64,000 nucleotides of DNA from Bog-473 sp036502025 (GCA_036502025.1 DASXZJ010000090.1:11215-75214), one strand, 5' to 3'; shown: positions 16,771-26,472, counted from the first letter of the stretch. Numbers and translations: made by a program. The notes: generated from the sequence alone by a model not told the origin.

Positions 16771-17072
16771 GCCTCAACGGCGCGTGGTACCTGGGCCTGG
16801 CCGCGGTGGTGTTCTCCATCGGTGCCATCGGACTGATGGTCCGGCGCAATGTGCTGATCATGTTCATGTGCATTGAGCTCATGCTCAACGCGGCCAACCT
16901 GACCTTCGTGACCTTCGCCCGCATGCTGGGGGACATCGGGGGCCAGGCCATCGTCTTCTTCGTCCTGGTGGTGGCGGCCGCCGAGGTCGTGGTCGGCCTG
17001 GGCATCGTGGTCACCAACTTCCGGCGCCGGTCGACCACCGTGGCCGACGACCTCCACTCCCTGAAGGGCTGA
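16767..17072 (+). CDS. nuoK: NADH-quinone oxidoreductase subunit K
   Basis: 101 residues, the normal length. Three helices, with the two membrane glutamates of the family in MFMCIELMLNAANL and VVAAAEVVVGLGIV. The ATG at 16767 overlaps the nuoJ stop (ATGA). nuoL starts 9 bases downstream. Confidence 0.95.
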   Translation: MSLNGAWYLGLAAVVFSIGAIGLMVRRNVLIMFMCIELMLNAANLTFVTFARMLGDIGGQAIVFFVLVVAAAEVVVGLGIVVTNFRRRSTTVADDLHSLKG

Positions 17073-17080
17073 CCGAAACC

Positions 17081-19000
17081 GTGCTCCACGCTGCCTACCT
17101 GATGCCTCTGTTGCCGCTGGCCGGCTTCGTGGTGCTGGTCGCCGCCGGGAGGCGCATCGGCGACCCCTGGGCGGGCTGGATCGCCACCGCGGCGGTGGCC
17201 GGGGCCTTCGTGGTGGCCTGCCTGGCCCTGGCCGGGCTCCTCGACCTGCCGGCCGACCACCGGGTCTACCTGCACGACTACTTCACCTGGTTCCACGTCG
17301 GCGGGCTCAACGTGCCGGTCGGGATCCAGGTGGACCAGCTCTCCATCACCATGTGCATGTTCATCACCGGCGTGAGCACGCTCATCCACCTGTACTCCAT
17401 CGGGTACATGAAGGGTGACCCGGACTACCCCAAGTTCTTCGTCTACCTGAACCTCTTCGTCTTCTCCATGCTGCTGCTGGTGCTGGCCAACAATCTGCTG
17501 CTCACCTTCGTCGGGTGGGAGGGGGTCGGCGTCTGTTCCTACTGGCTGGTGTCGTTCTGGTTCTTCCGAGATTCGGCCGCCTCGGCGGGCAAGAAGGCCT
17601 TCATCTACAACCGCATCGGGGACGCCGGGTTCCTGGTGGCCATCTTCCTCATCTTCGAGAAGACGGGGACGGTGCAGTACCAGGGCGGTCCCGGCGGCGG
17701 GATCTTCGGGCTCAGCCACCACCTGGCGGGCGGCGGGGCCGCCACGGCCGCCGTGTTGCTGCTCTTCCTGGCCGCCACCGGCAAGTCGGCCCAGATCCCC
17801 CTCTTCAACTGGCTGCCTGACGCCATGGAGGGCCCGACACCGGTCTCGGCCCTGATCCACGCCGCCACCATGGTCACGGCCGGGGTGTACCTCCTGGCCC
17901 GTATGAACCACCTGCTGGCGCTCTCCCATGCCGGCATGGAGGTCATCGCCATCGTGGGCGGGGTCACGGCTTTCGTGGCGGCCACCATCGCCTGCGCCCA
18001 GCAGGACATCAAGAAGGTGCTGGCCTTCTCGACGGTCTCGCAGATCGGCTACATGGTCCTGGCCGTGGGCAGTGGCGCCTACATCGCCGCCATCTTCCTC
18101 ATGGTGGCCCACGCCTTCTTCAAGGGGCTGCTCTTCCTGGCCGCCGGCTCGGTGATCCACGGCCTCGATGACGAACAGGACCTCAAACGGATGGGCGCGC
18201 TGCGCCGCACCATGAAGTGGACCACCGCGACGTTCACCATCGGCTGGCTGGCCATCGCCGGCATCCCGCCCCTGGCCGGGTTCTGGGCCAAGGGCGACGT
18301 GCTCGACAACGTGTACGCCCACTACAAGGTCCTGTGGGCGCTCGGGCTGCTGACCGCCGTGCTGACGGCGTACTACATGACCCGGCTCCAGGTCCTGGCC
18401 TTCGGCGGTCAGGAGCGCTGGGACAAGATCGGGCCGGCCGGCGAGCCGGCGCACCACACGCCGCACGAGTCGCCCTGGGTCATGCGGCTGCCGCTGGTGA
18501 TCCTGGCCGTGGCCGCCTTCCTCGGGGGCATCCTCAACCTGCCCTGGGTGCACGGCTTCGGCTTCGACGGGTGGCTGGCGCCGGTCTTCGCCGGCAGTCT
18601 CTACGCCGATCATCTCCACGCCGGCGGGCTGTGGGCCCTGGCCATCACCGACGCCGCCGCCGCGGTCATCGGCATCATCGTCGCGGTCGGGCTGTGGCGC
18701 GGCGCCCAGGTCGACCAGCCGGCGCTGGAGCCGGCCTTTCTCCAGCGCGTCTGGTACTGGGACGACTTCTACGACGCGGTCATCGGACGGCCGAGCCAGA
18801 AGCTCGCCACCTTCTTCGCCTGGGTGGTCGACGCCCGCATCATCGACGGCGCCGTCAACGGCACGGCCCGCCTGGTGCGGGCGGGCGGTTCGGCCACCCG
18901 CAAGCTGCAGACGGGCTACGTGCGCAACTACGCCCTGGGCATCGCGCTCGGGATGGCCCTCATCATCGCGTTCCTCCTCAGCCGGACCTGGTGGTCATGA
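17081..19000 (+). CDS. nuoL: NADH-quinone oxidoreductase subunit L
   Basis: 639-residue antiporter-like proton-pump subunit. Clear signatures include FVGWEGVGVCSYWLVSFW (key Glu), the Lys of the proton path in AATGKSAQIPLFNWLPDAM, and GPTPVSALIHAATMVTAGVYL. The long lateral helix and final membrane helix occupy the C-terminal 120 residues. The start is GTG at 17081. The stop overlaps the nuoM ATG by 4 bases. Confidence 0.96.
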   Translation: MLHAAYLMPLLPLAGFVVLVAAGRRIGDPWAGWIATAAVAGAFVVACLALAGLLDLPADHRVYLHDYFTWFHVGGLNVPVGIQVDQLSITMCMFITGVSTLIHLYSIGYMKGDPDYPKFFVYLNLFVFSMLLLVLANNLLLTFVGWEGVGVCSYWLVSFWFFRDSAASAGKKAFIYNRIGDAGFLVAIFLIFEKTGTVQYQGGPGGGIFGLSHHLAGGGAATAAVLLLFLAATGKSAQIPLFNWLPDAMEGPTPVSALIHAATMVTAGVYLLARMNHLLALSHAGMEVIAIVGGVTAFVAATIACAQQDIKKVLAFSTVSQIGYMVLAVGSGAYIAAIFLMVAHAFFKGLLFLAAGSVIHGLDDEQDLKRMGALRRTMKWTTATFTIGWLAIAGIPPLAGFWAKGDVLDNVYAHYKVLWALGLLTAVLTAYYMTRLQVLAFGGQERWDKIGPAGEPAHHTPHESPWVMRLPLVILAVAAFLGGILNLPWVHGFGFDGWLAPVFAGSLYADHLHAGGLWALAITDAAAAVIGIIVAVGLWRGAQVDQPALEPAFLQRVWYWDDFYDAVIGRPSQKLATFFAWVVDARIIDGAVNGTARLVRAGGSATRKLQTGYVRNYALGIALGMALIIAFLLSRTWWS

Positions 19001-20556
19001 ACAACGCCGGCTTCCCGTACCTCACCGTCCTGATCTTCATCCCGGCCATCGGCGCGCTCGTCCTGGCCCTGCTCGGGTTAGGCGGGCGAACATCGAAGGA
19101 GTTCAGCGACCGCCTGGCCGGCATGGTGGCCTTCGCCACCCTCGGGATCGCCATCGCCACCCTGGTGGCCATGAAGGTCGGTGACGGCGGCTACCAGCTG
19201 GTGACGAACCGTCAGTGGACCGGCGACGCGCTGGGCGTCCGGTGGTATCTCGGCGTCGACGGCATCTCCATCTTCCTGGTCATGCTGGCCGCCGTCCTGT
19301 TCCCTCTGGTCATCGTCCTGGGGCAGAAGAAGAGCAACAGCCGCTCGTACGCGGCCTGGATGCTTCTCCTCGAGGCGGCGGTGCTGGGGAGCTTCCTGTC
19401 GCTGGACCTGATCGTCTTCTTCCTCTTCTTCGAGCTGACGCTGGTGCCGGCGTACTTCATCATCGCCGGGTGGGGCCACGAGCGAAGGGCCTACGCGGCC
19501 GTCAAGTTCTTCCTCTACACCTTCGCGGGCTCGGCCTTCCTGCTGGTCGGCATCCTCACCTTGGCCTTCCTTCATCAGTCCCAGGCCCACGGCCCACTGA
19601 CCTTCGCGCTGCCCGCCCTCGAACACACCCATCTCTCGTCGGCGACGGGGATCCTGCTCTTCTGTGCCTTCACGGCCGCCTTCGCGATCAAGGCGCCCCT
19701 CTTCCCTTTCCACACCTGGTCTCCCGACGCCTACACCGAGGCCCCGGCCGGTGGTTCGGTGATCCTGGCGGGCGTGCTGGCCAAGTTGGGCACCTACGGC
19801 CTCATCCGCTTCGATCTCAACCTCTTCCCCCAGGCCTCACGCACCCTGGCCCCCCTCATCCTCACCCTGGCCGTGATCGGCATCGTCTACGGCGCCATCG
19901 TCGCCTGCGCCCAGCGCGACCTGAAGCGGCTGGTGACCTACTCCTCGTTGGCACAGATCGGCTTCATTGCGCTCGGCACCTTCGCCCTCGGCACGCAGGG
20001 TCTCTCCGGCGCGGTGCTGCTGATGCTCAATCACGGTCTGATCGTCGGCGCCCTGTTCATCCTCATCGGCTTCATCTACGAGCGCCGGGGCACCTGGCAG
20101 ACCGGGGAGCTACGGGGCCTGCAGAAGGTGGCGCCGGTGATGGCCGGCGTCTTCACCGTGGTGATGATGGCCTCCATCGGCGTGCCGGGGCTGAATGGCT
20201 TCGTGAGCGAGTTCCTGGTCCTCTCGGGCACGTTCATCACCCATCGCTGGTGGGCGGTGGTCGCCGTGCTCGGGGTGATCGTCTCGGCCGTCTACCTCCT
20301 CTGGGCCTACCAGCAGGTGTTCCACGGTGTGCCCCGGGCCGAGGATGAGACGACCAGGGATCTGGGCTGGCTGGATCGTCTGATCATGGCCCCGCTGATC
20401 ATCCTGATCGTCTTCCTGGGCGTCTATCCCAAGCCGGTCCTCGATCGCATCAACCCCTCGGTCAACCAGTTGGTGGCCCATGTCCAGGCAGTGACCGGCC
20501 ACAGCCAGCCGGCCGTGGCCACCAACGGGTCCGCGGCAGTGGAGGGTCGGCCATGA
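18997..20556 (+). CDS. nuoM: NADH-quinone oxidoreductase subunit M
   Basis: 519-residue antiporter-like proton-pump subunit. Motifs include the membrane Glu in FFLFFELTLVPAYFIIAGWG, the lysine in AFAIKAPLFPFHTWSPDAY, and TEAPAGGSVILAGVLAKLGTYG. The start is ATG at 18997 inside ATGA with the nuoL stop; the open frame reaches upstream into nuoL but without homology. Confidence 0.95.
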   Translation: MNNAGFPYLTVLIFIPAIGALVLALLGLGGRTSKEFSDRLAGMVAFATLGIAIATLVAMKVGDGGYQLVTNRQWTGDALGVRWYLGVDGISIFLVMLAAVLFPLVIVLGQKKSNSRSYAAWMLLLEAAVLGSFLSLDLIVFFLFFELTLVPAYFIIAGWGHERRAYAAVKFFLYTFAGSAFLLVGILTLAFLHQSQAHGPLTFALPALEHTHLSSATGILLFCAFTAAFAIKAPLFPFHTWSPDAYTEAPAGGSVILAGVLAKLGTYGLIRFDLNLFPQASRTLAPLILTLAVIGIVYGAIVACAQRDLKRLVTYSSLAQIGFIALGTFALGTQGLSGAVLLMLNHGLIVGALFILIGFIYERRGTWQTGELRGLQKVAPVMAGVFTVVMMASIGVPGLNGFVSEFLVLSGTFITHRWWAVVAVLGVIVSAVYLLWAYQQVFHGVPRAEDETTRDLGWLDRLIMAPLIILIVFLGVYPKPVLDRINPSVNQLVAHVQAVTGHSQPAVATNGSAAVEGRP

Positions 20557-22250
20557 TCGCCACCCTGCTGGCCGCCGCCACCCACGCCACCCCGGTGGCC
20601 GACAAGCTGCCCGTCCCCTATATCCGCTACCTGACCATCCTGCCGCCCATCATCATGATCGGCGGCGGCGTGGTGCTCCTGGCTATCGCCTCCCTGGTCC
20701 GCCGACCCATGCGCGTGCGGGTGAGCACCGTGGGCAGCGTCGTCATCTCGGCCGCCGCCCTCAGCCTCTCCATCTGGCAGTGGTTCGACGTGCAGGAGCA
20801 CGGCGCGCACACCTACGTCGCCCACGCCGTCGTGATGGACGGGTTCAGTGTCCTGATCAACATGCTGATCGCGTCGTCCATGTTGCTCACGGCCCTGGTG
20901 GCCGACGGCTATCTCAAACGGGAGGGGATCGAGGGGGCGGAGTTCCACGTGCTGGCCCTGGTCTCGGCGTCGGGGGCCATGTTGATGGGATCGGCCAACG
21001 ACCTGATCATCGTCTTCCTAGGTCTGGAGATTCTCTCCATCGCCCTCTACGTCCTGACCGCGTTCAACCACCGCCGGGCCGCCTCGGGTGAAGCGGCTCT
21101 CAAGTACTTCCTCCTCGGTGGCTTCTCCTCGGCCATCTTCGTCTACGGCATCGCGCTGACCTACGGCGCCACCGGATCGACCAACCTCACCCAGATCGCC
21201 GACTTCCTGTCCAAGAACCTGGTGCTCACCAACGGGCTCCTGCTGGCCGGACTCGCCCTCATGCTGGTGGGCTTCGCCTTCAAGGTGGCGGCGGTGCCGT
21301 TCCATATGTGGACGCCCGACGTCTACCAGGGTGCACCCTCGCCGGTGACCGGTTTCATGGCCGCCATCGCCAAGGCGGGCGCCTTCGCCGCGCTGCTCCG
21401 CGTTCTCTTCTCCTCGCTCGGGGTCATCACCACCGACTGGCGGCCGATCGTCTACGGGTTGGCCGTGCTCTCGTTGGTGGTCGGCTCAGTGGTCGCGCTG
21501 CGCCAACGCGACGTCAAACGCATGCTGGCCTACTCGTCTATTAACCACGCCGGTTTCATTTTGCTCGGCGTCGAGTCGGCCACCACCCGCGGGGTCAGCG
21601 CCTCGCTGTACTACCTCTTCACCTACACCTTCATGACCATCGGCAGCTTCGCGATCGTCACCGTGCTCGGCCGCGAGGGGGACGGCGACCACGACCTGAC
21701 CCGCTACCGGGGGCTGTCGCAGCGCCAACCGCTCCTCGCCCTCTGTTTCGCCGTCCTGCTGCTGGCCCAGGCCGGTGTCCCGTTCACCACCGGACTCTGG
21801 GCCAAGCTGTCGGTGGTGCTGGCCACGGTGTCGGCCGGGTCGGTGCCGCTCGGCGTCATCGCCATGGTGACGGCGGCGATCGCGGCCTACTTCTACCTCC
21901 GGGTAGCGGTCCTGATGTACTCGGGGCCGGGCCGAAGCGACGATCAGGCTGGCCAACCTGGACCCAGCGCCGTCCCGGCACCGCACGCCCGCCTGGACTC
22001 GGGCAGTCAGATCGGATGGGCCAGTCCCGAGGGGGTTTCGAACACCATCACCGCCATCAACGCCGAGCTGCTCATGACCGAGGAGCCGGTGGCGCCCTTC
22101 GGCGAAGCCACCCCGTCGGTGGTCAAGGTCCCGGCACTCACCGGGCTGGCCATCGGCATCTGCGTGGCCGTCACCGTGGGCTTCGGGATCGTGCCCAGCG
22201 TGCTCCTCGACTTCGCCAAGCACGCCACACTTCTCTTCGTCGGGCACTAA
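20553..22250 (+). CDS. nuoN: NADH-quinone oxidoreductase subunit N
   Basis: 565-residue antiporter-like subunit, last of the nuo operon. Motifs: FLGLEILSIALYVLTAFN with the key Glu, FKVAAVPFHMWTPDVYQGAP with the key Lys, and YSSINHAGFILLGV. A hydrophilic loop of about 60 residues lies before the last helix. The ATG overlaps the nuoM stop. The stop overlaps the stop of the convergent gene at 22247 by 4 bases, leaving no room for a conventional terminator. Confidence 0.94.
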   Translation: MIATLLAAATHATPVADKLPVPYIRYLTILPPIIMIGGGVVLLAIASLVRRPMRVRVSTVGSVVISAAALSLSIWQWFDVQEHGAHTYVAHAVVMDGFSVLINMLIASSMLLTALVADGYLKREGIEGAEFHVLALVSASGAMLMGSANDLIIVFLGLEILSIALYVLTAFNHRRAASGEAALKYFLLGGFSSAIFVYGIALTYGATGSTNLTQIADFLSKNLVLTNGLLLAGLALMLVGFAFKVAAVPFHMWTPDVYQGAPSPVTGFMAAIAKAGAFAALLRVLFSSLGVITTDWRPIVYGLAVLSLVVGSVVALRQRDVKRMLAYSSINHAGFILLGVESATTRGVSASLYYLFTYTFMTIGSFAIVTVLGREGDGDHDLTRYRGLSQRQPLLALCFAVLLLAQAGVPFTTGLWAKLSVVLATVSAGSVPLGVIAMVTAAIAAYFYLRVAVLMYSGPGRSDDQAGQPGPSAVPAPHARLDSGSQIGWASPEGVSNTITAINAELLMTEEPVAPFGEATPSVVKVPALTGLAIGICVAVTVGFGIVPSVLLDFAKHATLLFVGH

Positions 22251-22684
22251 GCGAACTCCTTGGCGAAGTCGGTGGTCAGCCATTTCTCAGGCGTCATGCG
22301 GATGACGACGCTCGAGGTATCACGGTCAGCGGTCGCAGCCAGGTACAGGTCGCCGAACTCGGGCCCGAGGTAGCGGTAGGCCAACGCCGTCCGTTCCGAA
22401 GGCGTCACGTCGGCTTCGGTGCCGACGATGGGTCCCTCCACGCTGACGTACTTGTACGGCGGGGTCTCGGTCTGCACGCAGAGGCTGAAGCGGCCGGCGG
22501 CGGCCAGCAACCGAGCCTTGCGCGTGCCCGCACCGGTGATGAGGTTGACCGTGCCGCCCGGCTCATAGGCGTACCAGATGGGCAGGGTGAGCGGCCCACG
22601 GCCGTCTTCATGCACGCTCAAGATACCTACGTGTACGTCGGCTAAGAACGCCTCACGCTCGATTCGACTCATGGTCACCGACAT
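22247..22684 (-). CDS. pyridoxamine 5'-phosphate oxidase-like flavin/deazaflavin (FDOR) protein
   Basis: 145 residues with a split-barrel PPOX fold. The N-terminal LADVHVGILSVHEDGRGPL and PIWYAYEPGG strands, followed by LITGAGTRKARLLAAAGRFSLC, match actinobacterial F420- or FMN-binding oxidoreductases of the Rv1155 type. The substrate and cofactor are not certain. The ATG at 22684 has a strong GGAGGA ribosome-binding site (22689-22694), unlike the leaderless genes of the window. A second in-frame ATG at 22672 lacks such a site. Confidence 0.72.
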   Translation of the reverse strand: MSVTMSRIEREAFLADVHVGILSVHEDGRGPLTLPIWYAYEPGGTVNLITGAGTRKARLLAAAGRFSLCVQTETPPYKYVSVEGPIVGTEADVTPSERTALAYRYLGPEFGDLYLAATADRDTSSVVIRMTPEKWLTTDFAKEFA

Positions 22685-22688
22685 GAGT

Positions 22689-22694
22689 TCCTCC
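22689..22694 (-). promoter_or_regulatory. strong Shine-Dalgarno GGAGGA for the PPOX gene
   Basis: Minus-strand GGAGGA ends 4 bases before the ATG at 22684 and fixes that start over the ATG four codons downstream. Confidence 0.6.
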
Positions 22695-22834
22695 TGTCGC
22701 TAGGCACACGAATGGGCGATTGGGCCCGGCTGAGTATGCCCCGACGAGACGCGGGGGCGGAAATGACTTACCCTTTCCAGCGGGGAACCACCGCAACGGG
22801 CTTGACCGCAATGCAATAGCCCTAGGTGTTCGTG

Positions 22835-22840
22835 AGGAGA
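22835..22840 (+). promoter_or_regulatory. Shine-Dalgarno AGGAGA for the secreted IPT-domain protein
   Basis: AGGAGA lies 9 bases before the ATG at 22850. It decides this start over the in-frame GTG at 22826, which would place the site inside the coding region. Confidence 0.6.
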
Positions 22841-22849
22841 TGTATCCGC

Positions 22850-23923
22850 ATGTCATTTGGATCAAAGTACGCCGCCGCAATTTCTCGATTTGGCGTCGTT
22901 CGATTGCTGAGCGCCTTTGTGCTCACCGTCGGCGCGACACTCGGCACCTTCGCCCTCCTCGGCTCGGCTCCGGCCACCGCGGCCGGCGGTCCCGACGCCG
23001 TGTCCGGTTCTGCCTTCGGGGTGAACGTCACGCTGTTGGGTAGCGCCATCGCCAGCCATCTCCCGTCGGTCACGTTGCCGGCGAGTGGTGCGGCCCAGTC
23101 GGCCAGCTTGCTGACCATCCCGACCAACCCGGTTATCTCGACCGGCCTGGCGTCGGTGGCGACGGCCGCGACCAACGCGACGCTGGCCACCGAAGTGGTC
23201 AACAGCTCCTCGGACCTCGCCAACCCGGCGCTCGTCAACACCGTCCTGCCCCTTCCGCTCGGGATCAGTTCGCTTCTCTCGGTTGACGCCGTTCACACGG
23301 TGTGCTCGTCAAGCGCCACCGGATCCACCGGCGGCACCACGGTGGTCAATCTGGTCATCGGCGGCATGGCGATTCCGGTCACCAGCGCCCTGAATCAGGT
23401 TCCGACCCTTCCGGCTGCCTTGTCGCCGCTCCTGAGCGTCGAGATCAACAAGCAGGTCGTCACCAACTCCGTTGGTGCGACGGGGATCACCGTTGACGGC
23501 GTCGTCATCTCCCTCCTGGGAGCCGTGGGCGGCGGGGCCGTCATCACCTTGTCTGAGAGCAAGTGCGGCGCCACCGGCCCCGACATCAACGCCACCCCGA
23601 CCGTCACGGGCGTCAACCCCGGCACCGGTCCGGCCGCCGGCGGCACGACGGTCACCCTCACCGGTACCGGCTTCCAGTGCGTCACCGGCGTGAAGTTCGG
23701 CACCACGACCGCCACCTTCACGGTGGTGAGCCCGACGCAGATCACGGCCACCTCCCCGCCGGGAGCCGCTGGCACCGTCGATGTGACGGTCACCAACTGC
23801 AACGGCACCAGTCCGACCGGAACCGCTGACCAGTTCACCTACACCGCGGGCAGCACCGGTAGTGGCGTCGTCCCGACGGCTCCGCAGTCGCCCGTGGTCA
23901 GCGCCGTCCCTGTGACGGGCTGA
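22850..23923 (+). CDS. secreted choice-of-anchor-type protein with C-terminal IPT/TIG domain
   Basis: 357 residues. A signal peptide is clear (basic start, hydrophobic 18-40, cleavage near APATAA). Residues about 50-235 are Ser/Thr/Val/Ala-rich beta-structure and resemble the choice-of-anchor P group of actinobacterial surface proteins (moderate confidence). Residues about 243-330 form an IPT/TIG immunoglobulin-like domain: PTVTGVNPGTGPAAGGTTV, GTGFQCVTGVKFG and ATSPPGAAGTVDVTVTN. A short Pro-rich tail follows with no sortase motif. The protein is probably cell-surface attached. Three cysteines in exported parts could form disulphides. It is followed 49 bases later by a lipoprotein L,D-transpeptidase. 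Confidence 0.65.
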   Translation: MSFGSKYAAAISRFGVVRLLSAFVLTVGATLGTFALLGSAPATAAGGPDAVSGSAFGVNVTLLGSAIASHLPSVTLPASGAAQSASLLTIPTNPVISTGLASVATAATNATLATEVVNSSSDLANPALVNTVLPLPLGISSLLSVDAVHTVCSSSATGSTGGTTVVNLVIGGMAIPVTSALNQVPTLPAALSPLLSVEINKQVVTNSVGATGITVDGVVISLLGAVGGGAVITLSESKCGATGPDINATPTVTGVNPGTGPAAGGTTVTLTGTGFQCVTGVKFGTTTATFTVVSPTQITATSPPGAAGTVDVTVTNCNGTSPTGTADQFTYTAGSTGSGVVPTAPQSPVVSAVPVTG

Positions 23924-23972
23924 CCGTCGACGGCTGAAGCCACGAGGCGGCGCCATTCATGGCTGGTATTTG

Positions 23973-24755
23973 ATGTCACCTCGTGTTCTGAGACGAGCAG
24001 CGTGCGCCGTCGCGGCGATGTCCGTGACGGCGCTCGCGCTCACCTCATGCAGTAGCGGCCCTCAGGCATCGGGTCAGAGCGCCCACTCCAACGGGACCAA
24101 GTCGAGCGGTCTGCGACTGAGCGGCAATTCGACCCCGCCGCCCATCGCACCCGCCGGCTCGACCCTGCTGGCCACCCTCCACGGGGCGGTCCAGGGTTAC
24201 GCGACCCCCAATGGCGCCAAGGCCGCCACCATCCCGGCGACCTGGCATGGCGCGGTGTCGACGCTTCCGGTGGTGACGGCCCAACCGGGTTGGGTCGACG
24301 TCCGGCTGGCGCAGCGACCCAACGAGTCCACAGCGTGGGTCCGCGTCGGTGACGTATCGCTGACCTCGACCCCCTACCAGATTGTGATCCACCTGGCGGC
24401 CACGCACCTCGACCTCTACAAGAGCGGTCACCTTGTCCTCTCGGCCCCGGCGGGTGTGGGGACGACGGCCGATCCCACCCCGACCGGTCACTACTTCGTG
24501 GCGTTCTTCGCCCAGCCGCCCAGCTCGGGCTACGGCCCCTTCGTCCTCGTCAGTTCGGCCCACTCGAACACGATCTCGGACTGGGAGAGTTCGGGAGATG
24601 CCCTGATGGCCATCCATGGTCCCCTCGGCGCCGACGCGCAGATCGGGATGTCCGGGAATCGGGTGTCACACGGCTGTGTTCGGCTCCACCTCTCCGACCT
24701 GGCGCAGCTGCGCGTGGTACCGGCCGGGAGCCCTATCGACGTGATGGCTTCCTAA
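23973..24755 (+). CDS. lipoprotein L,D-transpeptidase (YkuD domain)
   Basis: 260 residues. The signal sequence ends in lipobox LTSC, so the mature protein should be lipid-anchored at Cys 26 or so. A probable SH3-like region occupies about 60-125. The YkuD domain follows (YQIVIHLAATHLDLYKSGH, PTGHYFV), with the catalytic signature SHGCVRLHLSDLAQL near the C terminus. Role: 3-3 cross-linking of peptidoglycan. The start is ATG at 23973; a TTG just before it is less likely. It differs completely in architecture from the repeat-bearing transpeptidase at 2035. Its stop overlaps that of the convergent cyclase gene. Confidence 0.85.
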   Translation: MSPRVLRRAACAVAAMSVTALALTSCSSGPQASGQSAHSNGTKSSGLRLSGNSTPPPIAPAGSTLLATLHGAVQGYATPNGAKAATIPATWHGAVSTLPVVTAQPGWVDVRLAQRPNESTAWVRVGDVSLTSTPYQIVIHLAATHLDLYKSGHLVLSAPAGVGTTADPTPTGHYFVAFFAQPPSSGYGPFVLVSSAHSNTISDWESSGDALMAIHGPLGADAQIGMSGNRVSHGCVRLHLSDLAQLRVVPAGSPIDVMAS

Positions 24756-26401
24756 AGGTCTCTGAGGGCCGGTGGCGGGTCGCCCATGAGCGGAACGCCC
24801 ATCTCCTCGAGGGTCCTGGTCGGGTTCAGGGCCCGCACGATCCGGTCGCGCCCAGCCGCTTTGGCGGCGTAGAGGGCCTGATCGGCGGCCCGGAGCAGCG
24901 CCGTCGCCGTGTTTCCGTGTTCAGGCGAGGAGGCAATGCCGATCGAGAGTGTCGGCGGTGTCGGCCGTGCCGCCTTGCTCTTGAATGGGAAGTCCAACTC
25001 GGCCACGCACAGCTGCAATTCCTGCGCCCGTCGTTCGCCGTCGGCCCAGGCACAATTCGGAAGGATCACGGTGAACTCCTCCCCGCCGGAACGGCAGGGG
25101 ACGTCACTCTCGCGGAAGAGCAGGAGGAGCACTTCCCCGACTGACTTCAGGACGGCGTCGCCAACTTCGTGGCCGTAGGTGTCGTTGAAATCCTTGAAGT
25201 GGTCGACATCGATCTGCAGGACGGTGAGTTGATCCTGGCTCCGGACGGCACTGCTCAACTCCCGCTTCAGGGTCTCCTCCATGTATCGGCGGTTGTACAA
25301 GTCGGTCAGGGGATCGCGGATCGACAGGTTGCGGAGGGAATCGCGCAGAGTGAAGTTGGCCATGGACATCGCGATCTGCTCCGCCACGGTCAGGGCGAGT
25401 TGCTGGATGCTGCCATCCTGTGGATCAGCGGAAGCCGCATCGTTGGCGCCGGCGTCGACGTCTGCTGCCAGCGCGATGCTAAGGACGCCGATCAGCTCGC
25501 CCTGGGCCAGCAGTGGGCGGCACAGCGCGGCCATGCCGGTCGATGGATCAAGGTGGGCACAGTAAAGGGCGCCGGGTTTCGAGACGTAGACGTGTCCCCT
25601 CCGCAACGCCCAACAGTCATGAGGCGAGAACGGCGCCTGACCCGATGCGTAATTGCCCCAGGCCGCCATCGTCTCGAGCACGTCCCGCGACGAGCTGAGG
25701 ATGGAGACGGATCCACCCACCGGGAACATCTTCTCGGCGGAGTGGGCGATGACCTCGTAGGCCTCATTCCTCTCCGCGCAGCTGTGCAACATGTCGGCCA
25801 GTTCGGCCAGCAGCACCAACTGGCTGATCGTCGAAGCCATGGCTCTCTTGGACGCTTCGTTTTGCTCGTTAGAGCGGGTCATCCGCTGGCGGAGTTCGAC
25901 GATGGAGTACGCCACCAGCGCGCCGATGAAGGCGAAGAACGCGATCTTGCGCACCCGGATCGTGTCGGTGACCCCAACCGGTAGATAGGTGGTCATTGTC
26001 GCTACGGCGACGACGGCCGCGACGACCACGATGGATTTCCAGGGCTCGACATAGAGCGCGGTCCACACGATCGGCAGCAGCACGATGATGCCGATACCGG
26101 TCGTCGAACCTCCTGCCGCCAGCATGAGGGCGAGCGCGTAGCCCGAGAAGAGGAGCGGGACGATGAGATCAACCCACGAGGGAAGGGACCCCCATGGGAG
26201 AAGGAAGCAGGCCGCCGTCGCCGCGAGCAGGAGCACGCTGATGACGGCATCGGTCGTCGACGCCGGGCCCGGCTCCAGGAACAAGCTGGCTTCGGCCACG
26301 GTCGCCACCAGGAGGAATGGAAGAGCCCGCACGGCCAGGCCCTCGCGCCGGAACGCGGTGCCCTTGAGCGGCGAACCGCCTCCTGCTGATCCAGTTCTCA
26401 C
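24752..26401 (-). CDS. membrane diguanylate cyclase with GAF and GGDEF domains
   Basis: 549 residues. The first 170 residues contain about five hydrophobic helices forming a membrane sensor. Residues about 190-345 look like a GAF domain, followed by a linker helix and a C-terminal GGDEF domain. The active-site loop reads GGEEF (residues 439-443), which is catalytically competent in the family. The inhibitory I-site RESD lies immediately upstream in the canonical RxxD position. It makes cyclic di-GMP with product inhibition. The start is GTG at 26401 with a GGAGG site 9 bases upstream, and a TAGGGT box lies further back. No EAL domain or other c-di-GMP gene is in the window. Confidence 0.87.
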   Translation of the reverse strand: MRTGSAGGGSPLKGTAFRREGLAVRALPFLLVATVAEASLFLEPGPASTTDAVISVLLLAATAACFLLPWGSLPSWVDLIVPLLFSGYALALMLAAGGSTTGIGIIVLLPIVWTALYVEPWKSIVVVAAVVAVATMTTYLPVGVTDTIRVRKIAFFAFIGALVAYSIVELRQRMTRSNEQNEASKRAMASTISQLVLLAELADMLHSCAERNEAYEVIAHSAEKMFPVGGSVSILSSSRDVLETMAAWGNYASGQAPFSPHDCWALRRGHVYVSKPGALYCAHLDPSTGMAALCRPLLAQGELIGVLSIALAADVDAGANDAASADPQDGSIQQLALTVAEQIAMSMANFTLRDSLRNLSIRDPLTDLYNRRYMEETLKRELSSAVRSQDQLTVLQIDVDHFKDFNDTYGHEVGDAVLKSVGEVLLLLFRESDVPCRSGGEEFTVILPNCAWADGERRAQELQLCVAELDFPFKSKAARPTPPTLSIGIASSPEHGNTATALLRAADQALYAAKAAGRDRIVRALNPTRTLEEMGVPLMGDPPPALRDL

Positions 26402-26472
26402 GCGAGCCTGCCTCCCCCTGCCCTGCGAACCCTACGTTGGCCGGCGCCGGCGCGCTCACGATGCCTTCGCGC

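Noticed and set aside
16676..18619. 647-codon antisense open frame over nuoJ-nuoL
   Set aside because: Same shadow effect; low-complexity His/Asp/Gly protein with no domain.
22247..22250. Search for a terminator between nuoN and the convergent PPOX gene
   Set aside because: The two stop codons overlap, and no hairpin is visible around them.
22802..22807. TTGACC as a -35 element for the IPT-domain gene
   Set aside because: No acceptable -10 hexamer at 15-18 bases spacing.
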